Shown: piece by piece, positions 29,187 to 39,667 of the stretch | Numbering within the stretch: position 1 is the first letter of the stretch | How the letters are laid out: every line of letters begins with the position of its first letter | Source: Trametes villosa | Taxonomy: Eukaryota > Basidiomycota > Agaricomycetes > Polyporales > Polyporaceae | DNA length: 64,000 nucleotides | Assembly: GCA_002964805.2 (NCBI GenBank) | Contig: PUDQ02000003.1 | Coordinates: forward strand, 1 to 64,000 | Direction of reading: 5' to 3' | Notes under the pieces: generated by a model | The model's database searches: none | What the model was told of the DNA's origin: nothing | Seen by the model: only the letters and a program-made list of their open reading frames with translations | Position numbers and translations under genes: made by a program

Positions 29187-29202
29187 ACATCAGCAAAGAG
29201 GG
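29187..29202 (+). repeat. Left terminal inverted repeat of the Plavaka element
   Basis: ACATCAGCAAAGAGGG. Its partner is the complement of 37242-37257. The same sequence with one change (ACATCAGCAAAGTGGG) occurs at 49486, supporting its identity as an element end. Confidence 0.65.
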
Positions 29203-29539
29203 TATTCAAATGGAGCGCGCTGCAGTGCGCGACGAAGGTTGCAGGGCGATGTAGGCGCTCACCGCCCGCGACGGTCGTCCTGCCACTGGCGAGAGACCAC
29301 TGCAGGTCTTCGCCGGCAGTCTTGGAGGCCGCGCGAGTGCATTGCAGGCTTTCGTCGCGGGAGGCGGAGGCTATAGGATTAATCCGCGGGATATTGATGC
29401 CTGTAGACTCCTGCCTAGCACCAGTCGTGTACTGCACAGCGAGACAATACATATCCCCGGGGCAAGCATTGTGCGCCCCGGGCCCTCGTCCAACTCATAA
29501 GTGCACACCCCGGGTGCCTTGTGCAAAACACACATGTAT
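29203..29539. other. Left subterminal region of the Plavaka element
   Basis: Contains the 3' end of the transposase transcript and a GC-rich block with GCGCGCTGCAGTGCGCGAC and several TTGCAG/CTGCAG motifs, likely subterminal transposase-binding repeats. No gene is seen. Confidence 0.5.
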
Positions 29540-32500
29540 TCACAAGCGGGCGAAGCCCTCAGCTGCGAAAACGGGGTCATACCACTCATCCTCCCACACA
29601 TCCCCGTCCCCCTCGCCCGCGGCTTGCTCGGCGTCGTTCTCGTCCTCGTCCTCGGCGACCGCATCCTCCAGCTCCGCTCCTCCCCACTCGTCCTCCTCGC
29701 CGCAGTCGAAATCAGCGTCCACCCCGTCCTCGTCCACCGCGTACTCGCTGTCCTCGGCGTAGTCGTCCTCGTCGAGGTCTTCCTCGTCGAGCTCGTCTTC
29801 ACTCGTCTGATCGTCAAACTCCTCGAGCGGTAGATCCAGGCCGTCGTCCGCAAGCGCGAGGGCGTCGGCGGCTTGCTGAGTACGGCTCCGCGTCTGCGGA
29901 GCAGCCGCGCGGCGGGAGCGCGATGCAGTGGCAGGTCGTCGAGTGCCAGTATGCGCCGAGTTGGGTTGGTGCGCGGGCACCGAGGACTCCTGGTCGCGCG
30001 GGCTGGGCGGGTGCAATTGTGGAGGGCTGGGCCGGGGCACGCTATCTGAGGCTCGCGCCGACTCCGCGCGTGGAGGCGGACTCGAGTTCGGCGGGTTCGA
30101 GTCCGAGTCGTCTGAGCCCGAGTCGTCCGAGTCGTTGGACTGCGACGGCGAAGACGTTGAATCCCTAGGATAGTGCCCACCCGCTGGTTTCCAGCGCACA
30201 GCGTGGTCTTTCGAGGTTTCGAGGTCGACGCCGTTCTCGCGGTGACCGACGCCCCCGCCCAGGTAGCGCATATACATGTCGCGATCGGCGAAGCTGATGA
30301 TACTGTTAGCACAACTTATTGTAACGCAGACGAACCAACTTACATGCATGCATAATAAAATGCATAGTCTTCGTCGTCATCGGACGCTCGCCGTGCCAGC
30401 TTCGAGGGCGGCAAGAGGTCGCTGGTTGTCCCGTGGTCGAATGCGGGAAGTATGAACGCCGCACGCAGAACGTCGTTGGGGTCGACGAAGCCGAACGCAG
30501 GATAGTCGGCGTCCGTCCCGTCTGTGAAGCGCAAACGAGGAAGACGGCGCTCTTGGAACCCGTCGCGGTGATCCTCGTCGAGCTCGAACCAGCGAACCCA
30601 CAGGAAGTCCATGCGCTGGAACCTGCGTGTTGATCGTGTCGCGCCAGGACCAGTATAGCGTACGCGGGCGTGGAAAATGTCGATGACACGCGCGTAGAGG
30701 AAACGGTGGGGGTCTGTGTCCGGGGCCAGCATCATGATGTCCGCGCGGGTCCTGGGATTGACGGTATCCTGGTCGCGGCGCATGTCGTAGGTCGTATAGT
30801 TGACCCGCAAGACTTTGTGTCGGTAGAGGCGGTCATTTTCGATCTCGATGCCGTCGAGCTGCCGGGGCGTGTATGTGCCGTCCGGCTCCGTTGGGTCCAG
30901 CTGTCGTCCGAGGAGATGCTCATGCAGCCGAGGGATGAAATCCTAGCGCGCAGTCAGTAAGGACCATCAGTAGAGGTGAACGAACACACCTCAGTGGCTG
31001 GGTCCGAGTCGTGTTGTGTGAGCCAGTTTTGAAGGCGGATGGGTAGACGGCGGCTGTCTGAGATTGCATAGTGATCGAGGGGATGTGTCGGGGGAAGCGC
31101 AGCGTCGGGGCGGTCGTCAGTGGTGTTCCCGCTGGCCTCGGAGTTGACAGCTGCGGCGGCGCTCTGTAACGTGGCAGAGCGCGCTTTTTTCGCCTCACGC
31201 AGGCGTACACGTCGCGGCTTGTAGTCATCTAGCTCCCGCAGTGAGCGCAGTATGGCGGCGCGTCGATGGTGTTTCCCGATCTGCAGCGCGAAGCGGATCT
31301 TATTGGTTCGCGCATAAAACCGCTTGACGTGACGATGCTCGAGCTCGCCCTGCGCATACGGATTAGTATCATGTTATCTGGTCGCCGACACCTAATTAGA
31401 TACTTACCACCTGTGTGTTACCGTTGTCCGTTGGCCCAGTCTCCATGATTGAGTCGGCGTAGTCGGCGGTGAAGTGGAACTTCACGGTGTAGGGCACATT
31501 GTATTGAACCACCTTACGGTCGCGGTTCGGAGCGGGCCCATTGACGTTCTTCTCTTCACGACGGACGCGCGCCTCGGTCTCCTTCTCAAGCTCCCGGGTC
31601 TCGTAGCGCGTGCAGGTCGTGTCCGCGAACGTTCGGACAGCCTCGGTCATGTGAGAGGTGGCGGCCCGGAGGATGTCGACGGTGACTTCGGTGTGGAGGC
31701 GAAGCTTGGCTAGGGCATGCCAGTTGGCTAGCTCGAAGAGGAGGTCGAGGACCGTTTCGTTGTCGCCAAGCGGAAGGAGACCCTCGAACGCCGGTATGAT
31801 GCACTGCACAGTAGCATTAGGGTATGTTGCACGTTAGACGCAAACGACAAAAACTCACAATCAGAAAGTCTTCATAATCGCGTGCGGCGAGCTGCTTGCG
31901 CGCCGTGACGTCGTTCCAAAATTTGCGCACCGTATCTCGTCCAAAGGAGGGCATAAGGCGCATCCTAAGTAGACATTAGTGAGCATGCTACGCAACGACC
32001 GCGATTGCGACGCACCGGCGATTGAACTCTTGTACGGCATCCTCACCCTGCGCGGCGAGCAAACACATGAGGTGGATGAACGTCCCCTTCCAGACGCCGA
32101 GCTCGAACTCGTGCATCAGGTCGGGGACGAAGAGGTCATAAAAGTTCTCCCCGAAGCGGGAGAAGCGCGTCGAGAACGCAGCCTATTGCACATCAGCGTT
32201 GCGGACCTTTCAAGGATAATCGAGCTTACTTGGATTGGATTGAGCGAGCGTGATTCGAGGTACTTCTTCACCTTCTTGCTGCCGAGGGCGGCACCTTTCT
32301 CGAAGACGAGTTTGCGAGCTCGAAGGATGTCGCGCTGCAGTCTGGGCGTGTCAGTGCGCTTGGCCGCCCGTCGTGTCGCATCTTCGGGAGTGCCCGTCTC
32401 GCAGATGTCGTCGTGGTGGATGAGGCAGCGGGGGCATGGATGGTTCGAGAGGGGCTTGAGGCCAGCGAGGAGGATCCTGGGAGAGCGGAGGAAAGCGGTC

Positions 32501-34256
32501 AGCAACAAAGATTGATGGTGAGAGCAATCAAGGCACCCACTTTTCCGGGTAGTCAGCGGAATATGACGAGATCCGGGGGAATATCCTCCGAGTCACACCA
32601 TCGCCGCACGTTACCAGGATGCCATTCTCGTAGGCATCCATGAACTCGTCATCGAGCAACAGCAGCCAGATGCGCTGCATGAGCTCGCGCTTGCAGAATG
32701 TCAGGACATCTGCCGATGGCGAGGAGCCGTGTATGTCCCGGTACCGGTCTTTAAGTTGGTCGGGGAGCTGCGAAGATAACATCAGTAAGCAGGCACACGC
32801 GCATAAGCAAAATGACATACGGAGGGAATGTATGCCAAGTGATGGGCGGCAAATTCGGTGGGCATCCCCCGCACGTACTTCGATAGGTTACCGAAATACA
32901 GGTAGATCGGCCACAGGGAGGCCGATCCGAAGCTCGTGAGATGGGTGGCGTCCGACCATAGGAGTATGTTGGCGATCACATACTCGATGTCTGGTCCATC
33001 TTCGGGGCGCCGTGGCTTCGCACAGAGAGCTGCGTAGTCCCGAAGCATGCGATTCGAGTTGTATGAATCAGTTACGATCCGGATGCGCTGCGCGGGGCTC
33101 GGGGAGGATGACCGGGAGTCCGGGGGTGGATAGGCGCGAGACGAGGGCGGCGGGTTCCAGAACATCGTGTAAGGGAACCAATGCATTTGCTCTGCGAAGC
33201 GGGTATCCTCCGCGGCGCCCCGGACGACCGCGGTCAGGCTGCGGTGATGAATGCCACCGACTGTGAATGTCGGTACCGCTTCCTCAGAGCTGTACCTCTG
33301 CTTGGCCTTCGGCAGCGGTATCTCAACGGAGCTCTCCTTCCAGCCGTCCTGCGCCGAGAAGACTCCCTTCGGGTGCTTGTACTCGTCGAGCTTCTTCTGG
33401 GCGATATGGGTGCTGAACCCGGCTAGGTCCTGTGGCGAGAATCCCTCAGACGAGATGACGTCAATGAGGTCGTCGAAGTTCTCCATAGACTTAGTAATTG
33501 AAGCGTTGTGCTGCCAGTCGGTTATGCGGAACTGAGTCTTGTTGTCAAACGGCCCGATTGCCGTGTTCGATGATTCCCCAGTCTCGGCGTTTCGCGCGAG
33601 CCAAAAGATGCTCGAGTACCGTAGCTCCGGGTTGTCGGCAAGATGCTCCGCCTTCTCCAGAGTCGGAGAGTCACACAGAGAGGACAGAGAGACACCAGCC
33701 TCCGGGTCGCGCTGTGGCGCGACTGTGTACTCTCGGTAAACGCCAAACGAGTTCGGCTCGGTCTGGAAGACGTCGCCGGAGTCCTCGTCGGGCGCGTCCT
33801 CGACCGTGGGTGAGACATATCGGGATGGAGGTTGGGTCGGCGGGTTGGGAAAGGCCTCTGCGAGGTGAGTGGGCATGTCGTCCTTGGTAGAGGGGATGTA
33901 GTCGACAAGCCGCTTTGGGACGCGTACCGGCCTGCCTGAGCGAGTACGAGCTGCTGGTGGGGGGCTTAGGGGTGCCGGCGGTGGGCTCGGGGGTGCCGGG
34001 AGTGCTAGGAACTGGCTATATGCGTCAGAATCAATCATTTAAATCATATCAAAGTACTCACATCCTCTGGTTCTCCACCGGCATCTTGCAGACGAGGGAG
34101 TTTACGCAGCCGTTCTTCTTCCGCGTCCTCGAGAACACGTTTTCGCAGGATATTGGCTATCCCAGGGCGGAGGAGTGCGCAACTTGCTTCGTGGATTGCG
34201 AGACCGCGCTTATCGACCGTCTTGTACTTGCATCCGTTGGCTGTGCATTTCTTCAT
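29540..34256 (-). CDS. Plavaka transposase
   Basis: DDE transposase that excises and inserts the surrounding element in the nucleus. Exons (minus): 34256-34062, 34011-32821, 32767-32541, 32476-32230, 32182-32016, 31964-31859, 31803-31408, 31349-30990, 30942-30344 and 30293-29540, giving 1413 aa. All nine introns (45-63 nt) have GT-AG ends and consistent phases. The N terminus has a small CxxxxC/HxxxC motif (MKKCTANGCKYKT, IHEASC). Family hallmarks are NILLWSDATHLTSFG with the first catalytic Asp, SLWPIYLYFGNLSKYVRG, a zinc-binding HPCPRCLIHHDD, VPDLMHEFELGVWKGTF with the second Asp, and GELEHRHVKRFYARTNK with the likely Glu. The C-terminal quarter is acidic and disordered (EEDLDEDDYAEDSE). 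There are no stops or frameshifts, so the gene may be active. Confidence 0.9.
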
Positions 34257-34510
34257 GGCTGTATGCGGGGAGGGAGGAAGAGAGGACGAAGCGGCAGGTG
34301 CGTGAGCGAGGTGGGAGAGTGAAAAGCGCGAAGTTGTAGGCGCCCATATGACGCGCCACAACGCGTCGCGTCGCGTCGCGTCTGCTGCAATATCCACCAC
34401 GTGACCGCATACGATCGACGCCGCGGCACTCTTCTGTCCCTATAAAACTCCCTCTGCCCTGGTTTTCGCCATTTCCTTTCTTTCCCTCTTACCACTACCA
34501 TCCCTTCGAC
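34257..34510. promoter_or_regulatory. Bidirectional promoter of the Plavaka element
   Basis: A 254-bp gap between two divergent ATGs. It contains a GTCGC tandem run (34364-34382), a CACGTG E-box at about 34398-34403, and TATAAAA at 34441-34447, about 65 bp upstream of the plus-strand gene. Confidence 0.6.
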
Positions 34511-36490
34511 ATGACGAACGCTTTCTCGAGCCTGAAGCGCATCTCTAAGCCAAAGACTAAGGCAGCTCCTCTACATACCCCTCCTTCATCCTCGCCTGCG
34601 CCACAGTCGCGTCCTCCCACCGCACCACGTGCTCAGCTCGCCAAAGCCCCGGTTAAGCCCAGCGAAGCGACGTCGACCGCAAGTCAAGGCAAGCGCAGCA
34701 AGATCATAGAAGAAACCTCTTCGGATGAAGAGCTCGAGGAGCCGGCCCCGCCGAAGAAGAAGAGGAAGAACAAGCGCAGCACGCAGCAGGCCGAAGACCC
34801 GCCCGCAGTCGACCACTCGGCAGCCCAAGCGTCCGAGGTCGACCAGGACGGCACGGTGATCTCGTTTGACCCCGAGGGACTGAGACGGCTCGAACGGGTT
34901 CTCAGTTGTGCAACGTAAGCCTGCATATATGCGTGCACCCTTATACTAAACACCGCATACAGTCAACCCTCTCGCATAGAGAATGGAGTAGAGGGTCTTT
35001 TCCAGCTCGCTCGTCTCCTCCCGCGCTATATCGGGGACGACGTACGGTACAAAGTTGTCCTGCCCAAGGGCCTCGCACGCGACGGCAAATACCGCGATGA
35101 CGACCCGGAGCTCACTAAACCGTAAGTACTCTGCTCGAGCATGCGCATATACTCACTCGTTTGGTCTGCTCTAGCGTATGGAACGAATACTGGCAAGTCC
35201 GTGTCTATTTCGAGCGCATCAAGGAACTGTTCCCTGTCATCGCCGACAACACCGCATACCTCCGGCAAAGCCCCGACCTTGTCACCGATCTAGCTGCATG
35301 GGTGAGAGCTCGCGATGCGAGACACTTAATGATGTACTGATAACGTTGCTAGATGACTACCGTGTCCAGGAAGGCCCGTAGCGACGACCTCGGCCGGGTG
35401 AAAGAGTACCTGCTCGAGGTCATCGAATTCGTCGACACCAAGGGTCTCAAGGAGAAGACGAACCACGGCTTCAAGCACCCTGAGACTGCGCGGCTGCTCT
35501 GCCCCGTCAGGCTACTCGAGAAGTTTGATAACGATCCGGAGGAGTGGGTCGTGTTGCTTGTGCCTGCGTCGCGTGATGTGCTGACTATCTGATGCTTCGA
35601 CTTAGGTTCTGCCGCTCTATCCGCAACAAGAAGAGAAACCGGTCGCGCGTGAAGGGCACCAAGTGGCCGCTCTTCATGTACGACATGAAGCTTTATGACC
35701 CCAAGAACCAATTCGCGGGCTTCCTTAGAAGCAAGGAGATGCTCCGGGTAAGATGCTTGCTACTATTGCGAGCCGACGTCTGACCTCTCGCCTTCCTCAG
35801 TTTTTCCAGATCGTATACACGGGACCTTCGTCCGCGACGGACTCGTACAGCGGCGGCTCGAAGAATCGCGGGAAGCCTCCGATCGCTAGCAAGATAGAGT
35901 GGGACGACGAGGGCATCCACATCCTCACAATCGTCTATGTGGCGACACTGGTGCGTTCCTGTTCCTTGCTGCGTGCCGTCTACTGACTGCTCGTCGTCTT
36001 CATAGGTTCGTTTCTCCCTGAACGCCCAAACCGACTGGCAGGACGTCGACGGCGACTTCGAGACGTCGGAGTTCGTGACCAGTGTCCTTACCGGGTGTCT
36101 TCGCGACCCGGACTGGCGCGACGAGCTCACGCAGTGGTACACTCGGTGAGCGTTTTGCATCGCTCTCGGGATTCCTACTCACTCTCAGGCAGGCGGGTTC
36201 TCGAGCGATCGTCTTCGGACGACAAAGACTCCGACGAGGACGACGAGCCGTCCGCGTTTGACCTCATGCTCGCCGAGGTCGACGCTCGCAACGCTGCGAA
36301 GGCGGCGCGAAGTGCGGCACGCACCGAGGCGGCACAGGAGCCCCCTCGCGAGGTACCGCCGGCGAGTGAAGCCGCTGTCGCGATGGAGCAAGATGATGCG
36401 CCGCCGACTTCGGAGGACACCCCGGACGGTCTCGTAGCCGACCAGAACACGTCTGAAGAACACGTCGATGGCCCTAACGCCCACGACTAG
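34511..36490 (+). CDS. DUF6698-type protein carried by the Plavaka element
   Basis: Exons: 34511-34914, 34963-35121, 35175-35301, 35353-35543, 35606-35747, 35801-35950, 36006-36145 and 36193-36490, giving 536 aa. All introns are short with correct phases. Residues 1-120 are a disordered, Ser/Pro-rich leader with a basic patch (PPKKKRKNKR) that looks like a nuclear signal. The centre and C-terminal half resemble the agaricomycete DUF6698 family: ARLLCPVRLLEKF, GTKWPLFMYDMKLYDPKNQF, GFLRSKEMLR, IVYTGPSS, GIHILTIVYVATLVRFSL and DPDWRDELTQWYTR. The tail is acidic. Biochemical function is unknown. It shares a promoter with the transposase and lies within the inverted repeats, so it likely travels with the element and may help or regulate transposition. 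The family name is from memory. Confidence 0.75.
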
Positions 36491-37240
36491 AGCCGTCCGA
36501 AACAGGTGCGCATTGGAGTACCATCGAGGCGTACGCCGCACGACTAACAGTGCAGTCCCAGTGCCATGGCGCCACGACACACGGCCGTAAACTCTTGAGG
36601 TCTCTTCTCCACTGTGCTTTGCTCTCTGCTCTGTCTGGTCTGGGCGACTGTGCTCTGCGACTCCCTCCGGCTCGCGGTACACGCTATCGGTGGCTTTGCC
36701 ACCTTCTAGTCTTGCGCTCTCAGGCTGGCTTGTCTGGCCTCGGGTCCAACTTCTCCACTGTGTCGACAACTCACACCATAGAACGTTCAAATGTAGCTGA
36801 TAATGGTCCTAATACATATATTTACACACGAGAAACCCTCGCGCACTCGCGCACTCGGTCGCGCGATGGTCGCGCGCGCTGTGTCTCTCGGCCCTCTAGC
36901 AAGACGCCCTAGCGTCCTGTATCCCTCCCCGCCCACGGCTCTAGCCTCTTGCAGCGGCCGCGCGGCGCGCGTGCAGTCTACTGTAGGATGGCGCGCGACC
37001 AGCTGTAGCGGGCTCGACGCTGCCGCAATACGTCGCGCGCCGTACTGTAGGCCGTTCGAGAGCGCCGCGCGAGCTCCTATATCCAGCTGGAAAGCGTCGC
37101 GCGGTGTCTTGCCATGCACTGCCGCGCGCTACGCAGTCCCAGTAGACTTCATGGATAGACTGTAAATACTATTAGTATACTACCTGTCCTGCAGGGGATT
37201 GCCCATCGTGCAGCAAGCTTCAGGTTGCTGTAGTACTCGC
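36491..37240. other. Right subterminal region of the Plavaka element
   Basis: No gene is seen. From about 36835 the DNA is packed with GCGCGAC-type and CTGTAG motifs (for example GCGCGACCAGCTGTAGCGGG near 36992-37011), in both orientations, as expected of subterminal transposase sites. Confidence 0.5.
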
Positions 37241-37241
37241 C

Positions 37242-37257
37242 CCCCTTTTGCTGATGT
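37242..37257 (-). repeat. Right terminal inverted repeat of the Plavaka element
   Basis: On the minus strand it reads ACATCAGCAAAAGGGG, pairing with 29187-29202 at 14 of 16 positions. Confidence 0.65.
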
Positions 37258-38334
37258 GTTGGATAGGTGAGTACGTACCCAGCGGATGTAGAGACGCTCT
37301 GAGATGGACATCGTGATGTACGGTACGGCTTAGTTATAGATTGGTTGCTGGCAGTCGCTGACTCGGGCGATCCTGTAGGCCTGGCATTTGAGAGCACGGC
37401 GTTGTTAGTACTCTATAGTAGGAGCCCTGCGAAGAACGAGCACCTACCGCTATATGCGCTGCGAATGGTTGACGGCGTTCGTACGCGCAACCTCCGACAC
37501 ACGATGATTGCGACAAATCCACAGTCGAGGTGCTGAGATCAATACACGATATGGTATCGGAGGTGGCACCAAGGCTACGAGCCTAATCTTACCGGGAAGA
37601 CTATTTACCTGACAGCTGTTTGTGGCTGACCCTAACCTCCCAGCGAAGCAGCGTCATTGCAGCGGTCATGCAAATCCTACTTTCAGTACGCATTCGTAGC
37701 TTGCCTGCTTGGGGAGGTGTTTCGCGCGACCCCGTAGCGGTTCGCTCGCGTCGCGTCCGGGCACACGACCGCGGCCGGCGTATATCGCACGTGCACGCGT
37801 CGAGACCTGACGTCACGCGTCCGCACCCGCCGGCGGCGCGTCTGACGCACTTGTGCTGACCCGGTCGTCGACTTGGCGGGTGGAATAATCACAGGGCGGT
37901 GGGTACATAGACGGAGTACGTATGTGTTTGATTGCGCTATCGGGAGTGGGAAGGGTATGCGTGTATATGACGTCGCAAAGCGCGGTGACGCGTCTATGGT
38001 GTGCTCGTCTGCAGACTGCGAGACGGGCATCAGTGGATTGAAACGTTCCGGGTGGGAAGGAAGACGCACGATGATGCCTTTTGCAGGTTGGCTAAGGGTT
38101 TGCACCCGGAATCCGTCCGGAGCACCACAGGCCAAGATTGGCGCGGTGGAGTGGGTAGGGGACGGAAAACATATGGGTCAATGGCCAGGACAGCTGCCAC
38201 AGCGAGGATTATAGGTATAGGTATAGAGTTAGACAACTAGCGATACAAGGCAACCCAATGTGAGAGCCAGAGAGACAGTCCACCATACAGCAAGTCGTGA
38301 ATCGTGCATCCAGAAAGGAAGGGAAAGGGGAGGG
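37258..38334. other. Intergenic, nothing recognised
   Basis: About 1.1 kb between the transposon end and the stop codon of the next minus-strand gene. Open frames are short and unconvincing. A GTATAG repeat (TATAGGTATAGGTATAG) sits at about 38211-38227. Confidence 0.5.
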
Positions 38335-39393
38335 TTATACGTGACGCTCGTTATACTCGTTTACTTCTTCCGCCACCTTTTCCTCGTCGACGGTCTGCGT
38401 GATGTGCAGGCTGTAGATCTTGTGCACGGCGGGGTCCGCCCACGAGTCCTGCTCGCGCTGGAGCTCGCGGTGGACCCACCAGATCGTGAGCGCGCCGGAG
38501 ACCATCGCCCAGAGCCAGGGTAGGCCCCAGCCGATGCCGTACCCGATGTCGTCCGCGGTCGTCCACGCGATCGCGATGAACGCGCCCGCGAGGAGGCAGC
38601 CCGAGGCGCCCCACCAGAGGGAGGTGACGCGGACGATGCGGCGCATGATGGCGGAGTGCTCGTAGCGGATGCGCCAGGCCTGGCGGAACTCGACGCAGCC
38701 GCCGCCGTCGACGGCGACGACGTCCTCGACCATGGTGTAGACCGCGGGCGGGAGGCCGGTGTAGGGGGGCATGGAGGAGACGCGGAAGGGCATCTTGACT
38801 TTGTGGGGCCAGATGCCGGTGATGAGGAGGGGGACGCAGAAGCAGATCATGAAGCAAGGGAGGGACATGGCGACGGTGTGGACCGAGCCGGGATTTCTGC
38901 ATTCTATGGTTAGGAAGGGACATAGCTAACGCGCAGGAGACTCACAATGAAGAGCCGATGATGAGTGGGACGAAGAAGCCAGTCATGGCGAGACCAATCT
39001 GAAGGCTGAGGCAAGGTGAGCGCGAATGTCTACTGTAAGTAGCTGCGCGACGTACGTGAATGCATCCGGGCCAAATCTACTTGCACCAAGCGGACGACGC
39101 TGGTGGCCTCTGTCGCTGATGAAGAGGTAATATGACCGCCTCGCCATTTTGTAGCCCGAGTAGGTGCCGACCAGGGAAGTGATGATGGCGAGGTTCTTTG
39201 TGTTATCGAGATGCGCGCCCCATCGTATGGAATAGAAGAGGATGAGGGGGAGGATGCCGGCTTCCGCGAAGATGAGGGTGAAGAAGACGATGATGGCGAG
39301 CTCTCTACGGTTGCATTTTATGGTGTAGTTGAGAGGCGGGGGCCTTGCGGGGTTGTAGGTGTCGACGGACGCGTCGGAGAAGTTGGAGGACAT
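38335..39393 (-). CDS. Conserved fungal membrane protein, six predicted helices
   Basis: Exons (minus) 39393-39056, 39005-38946 and 38896-38335 across 50- and 49-nt introns give 319 aa. I see six hydrophobic spans: AIIVFFTLIFAEAGILPLIL, AIITSLVGTYSGYKM, LQIGLAMTGFFVPLIIGSSL, MSLPCFMICFCVPLLITGIW, SLWWGASGCLLAGAFIAIAW and WGLPWLWAMVSGALTIWWV. The N terminus is hydrophilic with YNPARPPPLNYTIKCNRREL, and the C terminus is charged. The middle exon was placed because it joins PDAFT to LQIGLAMTG in frame and supplies one helix. No named domain is recognised; a transport or receptor role would be a guess. It is divergent from the HECT ligase gene across 274 bp. Confidence 0.75.
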
Positions 39394-39667
39394 GTTGGTA
39401 CGGGGGAGAGATGGCGCACTCACACGCGGTGCGAAATATAGGGCGGGTCGTGTGGGGACATGGTCCTGCCTCCGATCCACCGAGGCGCAGGTCGAGATGG
39501 AGGTGGAGGCACGGCGGGGTGCCCAAGACGCTCGGCGATGATGTCACGACACACTCGTCCGGCGAAGTCCGTGTCACGTGCCCTATGCAAGTACGCGTCG
39601 CGCGCGTTGCCTCTCTCCAGCTTACTCACTCGCCCTCGACTCTTCGTGCTCTCTGCTACTGCTCGCG
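39394..39667. promoter_or_regulatory. Shared divergent promoter region
   Basis: A 274-bp gap between the ATGs of the membrane-protein gene (minus) and the HECT ligase gene (plus). No clear TATA box was seen. Confidence 0.45.

Larger units (their letters stand above)
29187..37257. mobile_element. Plavaka-type DNA transposon, apparently complete
   Basis: Plavaka elements are CACTA-superfamily cut-and-paste transposons of agaricomycetes. This one spans about 8.1 kb. The left end reads ACATCAGCAAAGAGGG (29187-29202). The right end, read inward on the minus strand, is ACATCAGCAAAAGGGG (37257-37242), matching at 14 of 16 bases. Both genes inside are intact: a ten-exon transposase on the minus strand and a DUF6698-type gene on the plus strand. 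Inside both ends lie GC-rich subterminal blocks with repeated GCGCGAC and CTGCAG/CTGTAG motifs. I found no obvious target-site duplication (left flank GCAGT, right flank GTTGG), so the outermost bases may be off by a few. Confidence 0.75.
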
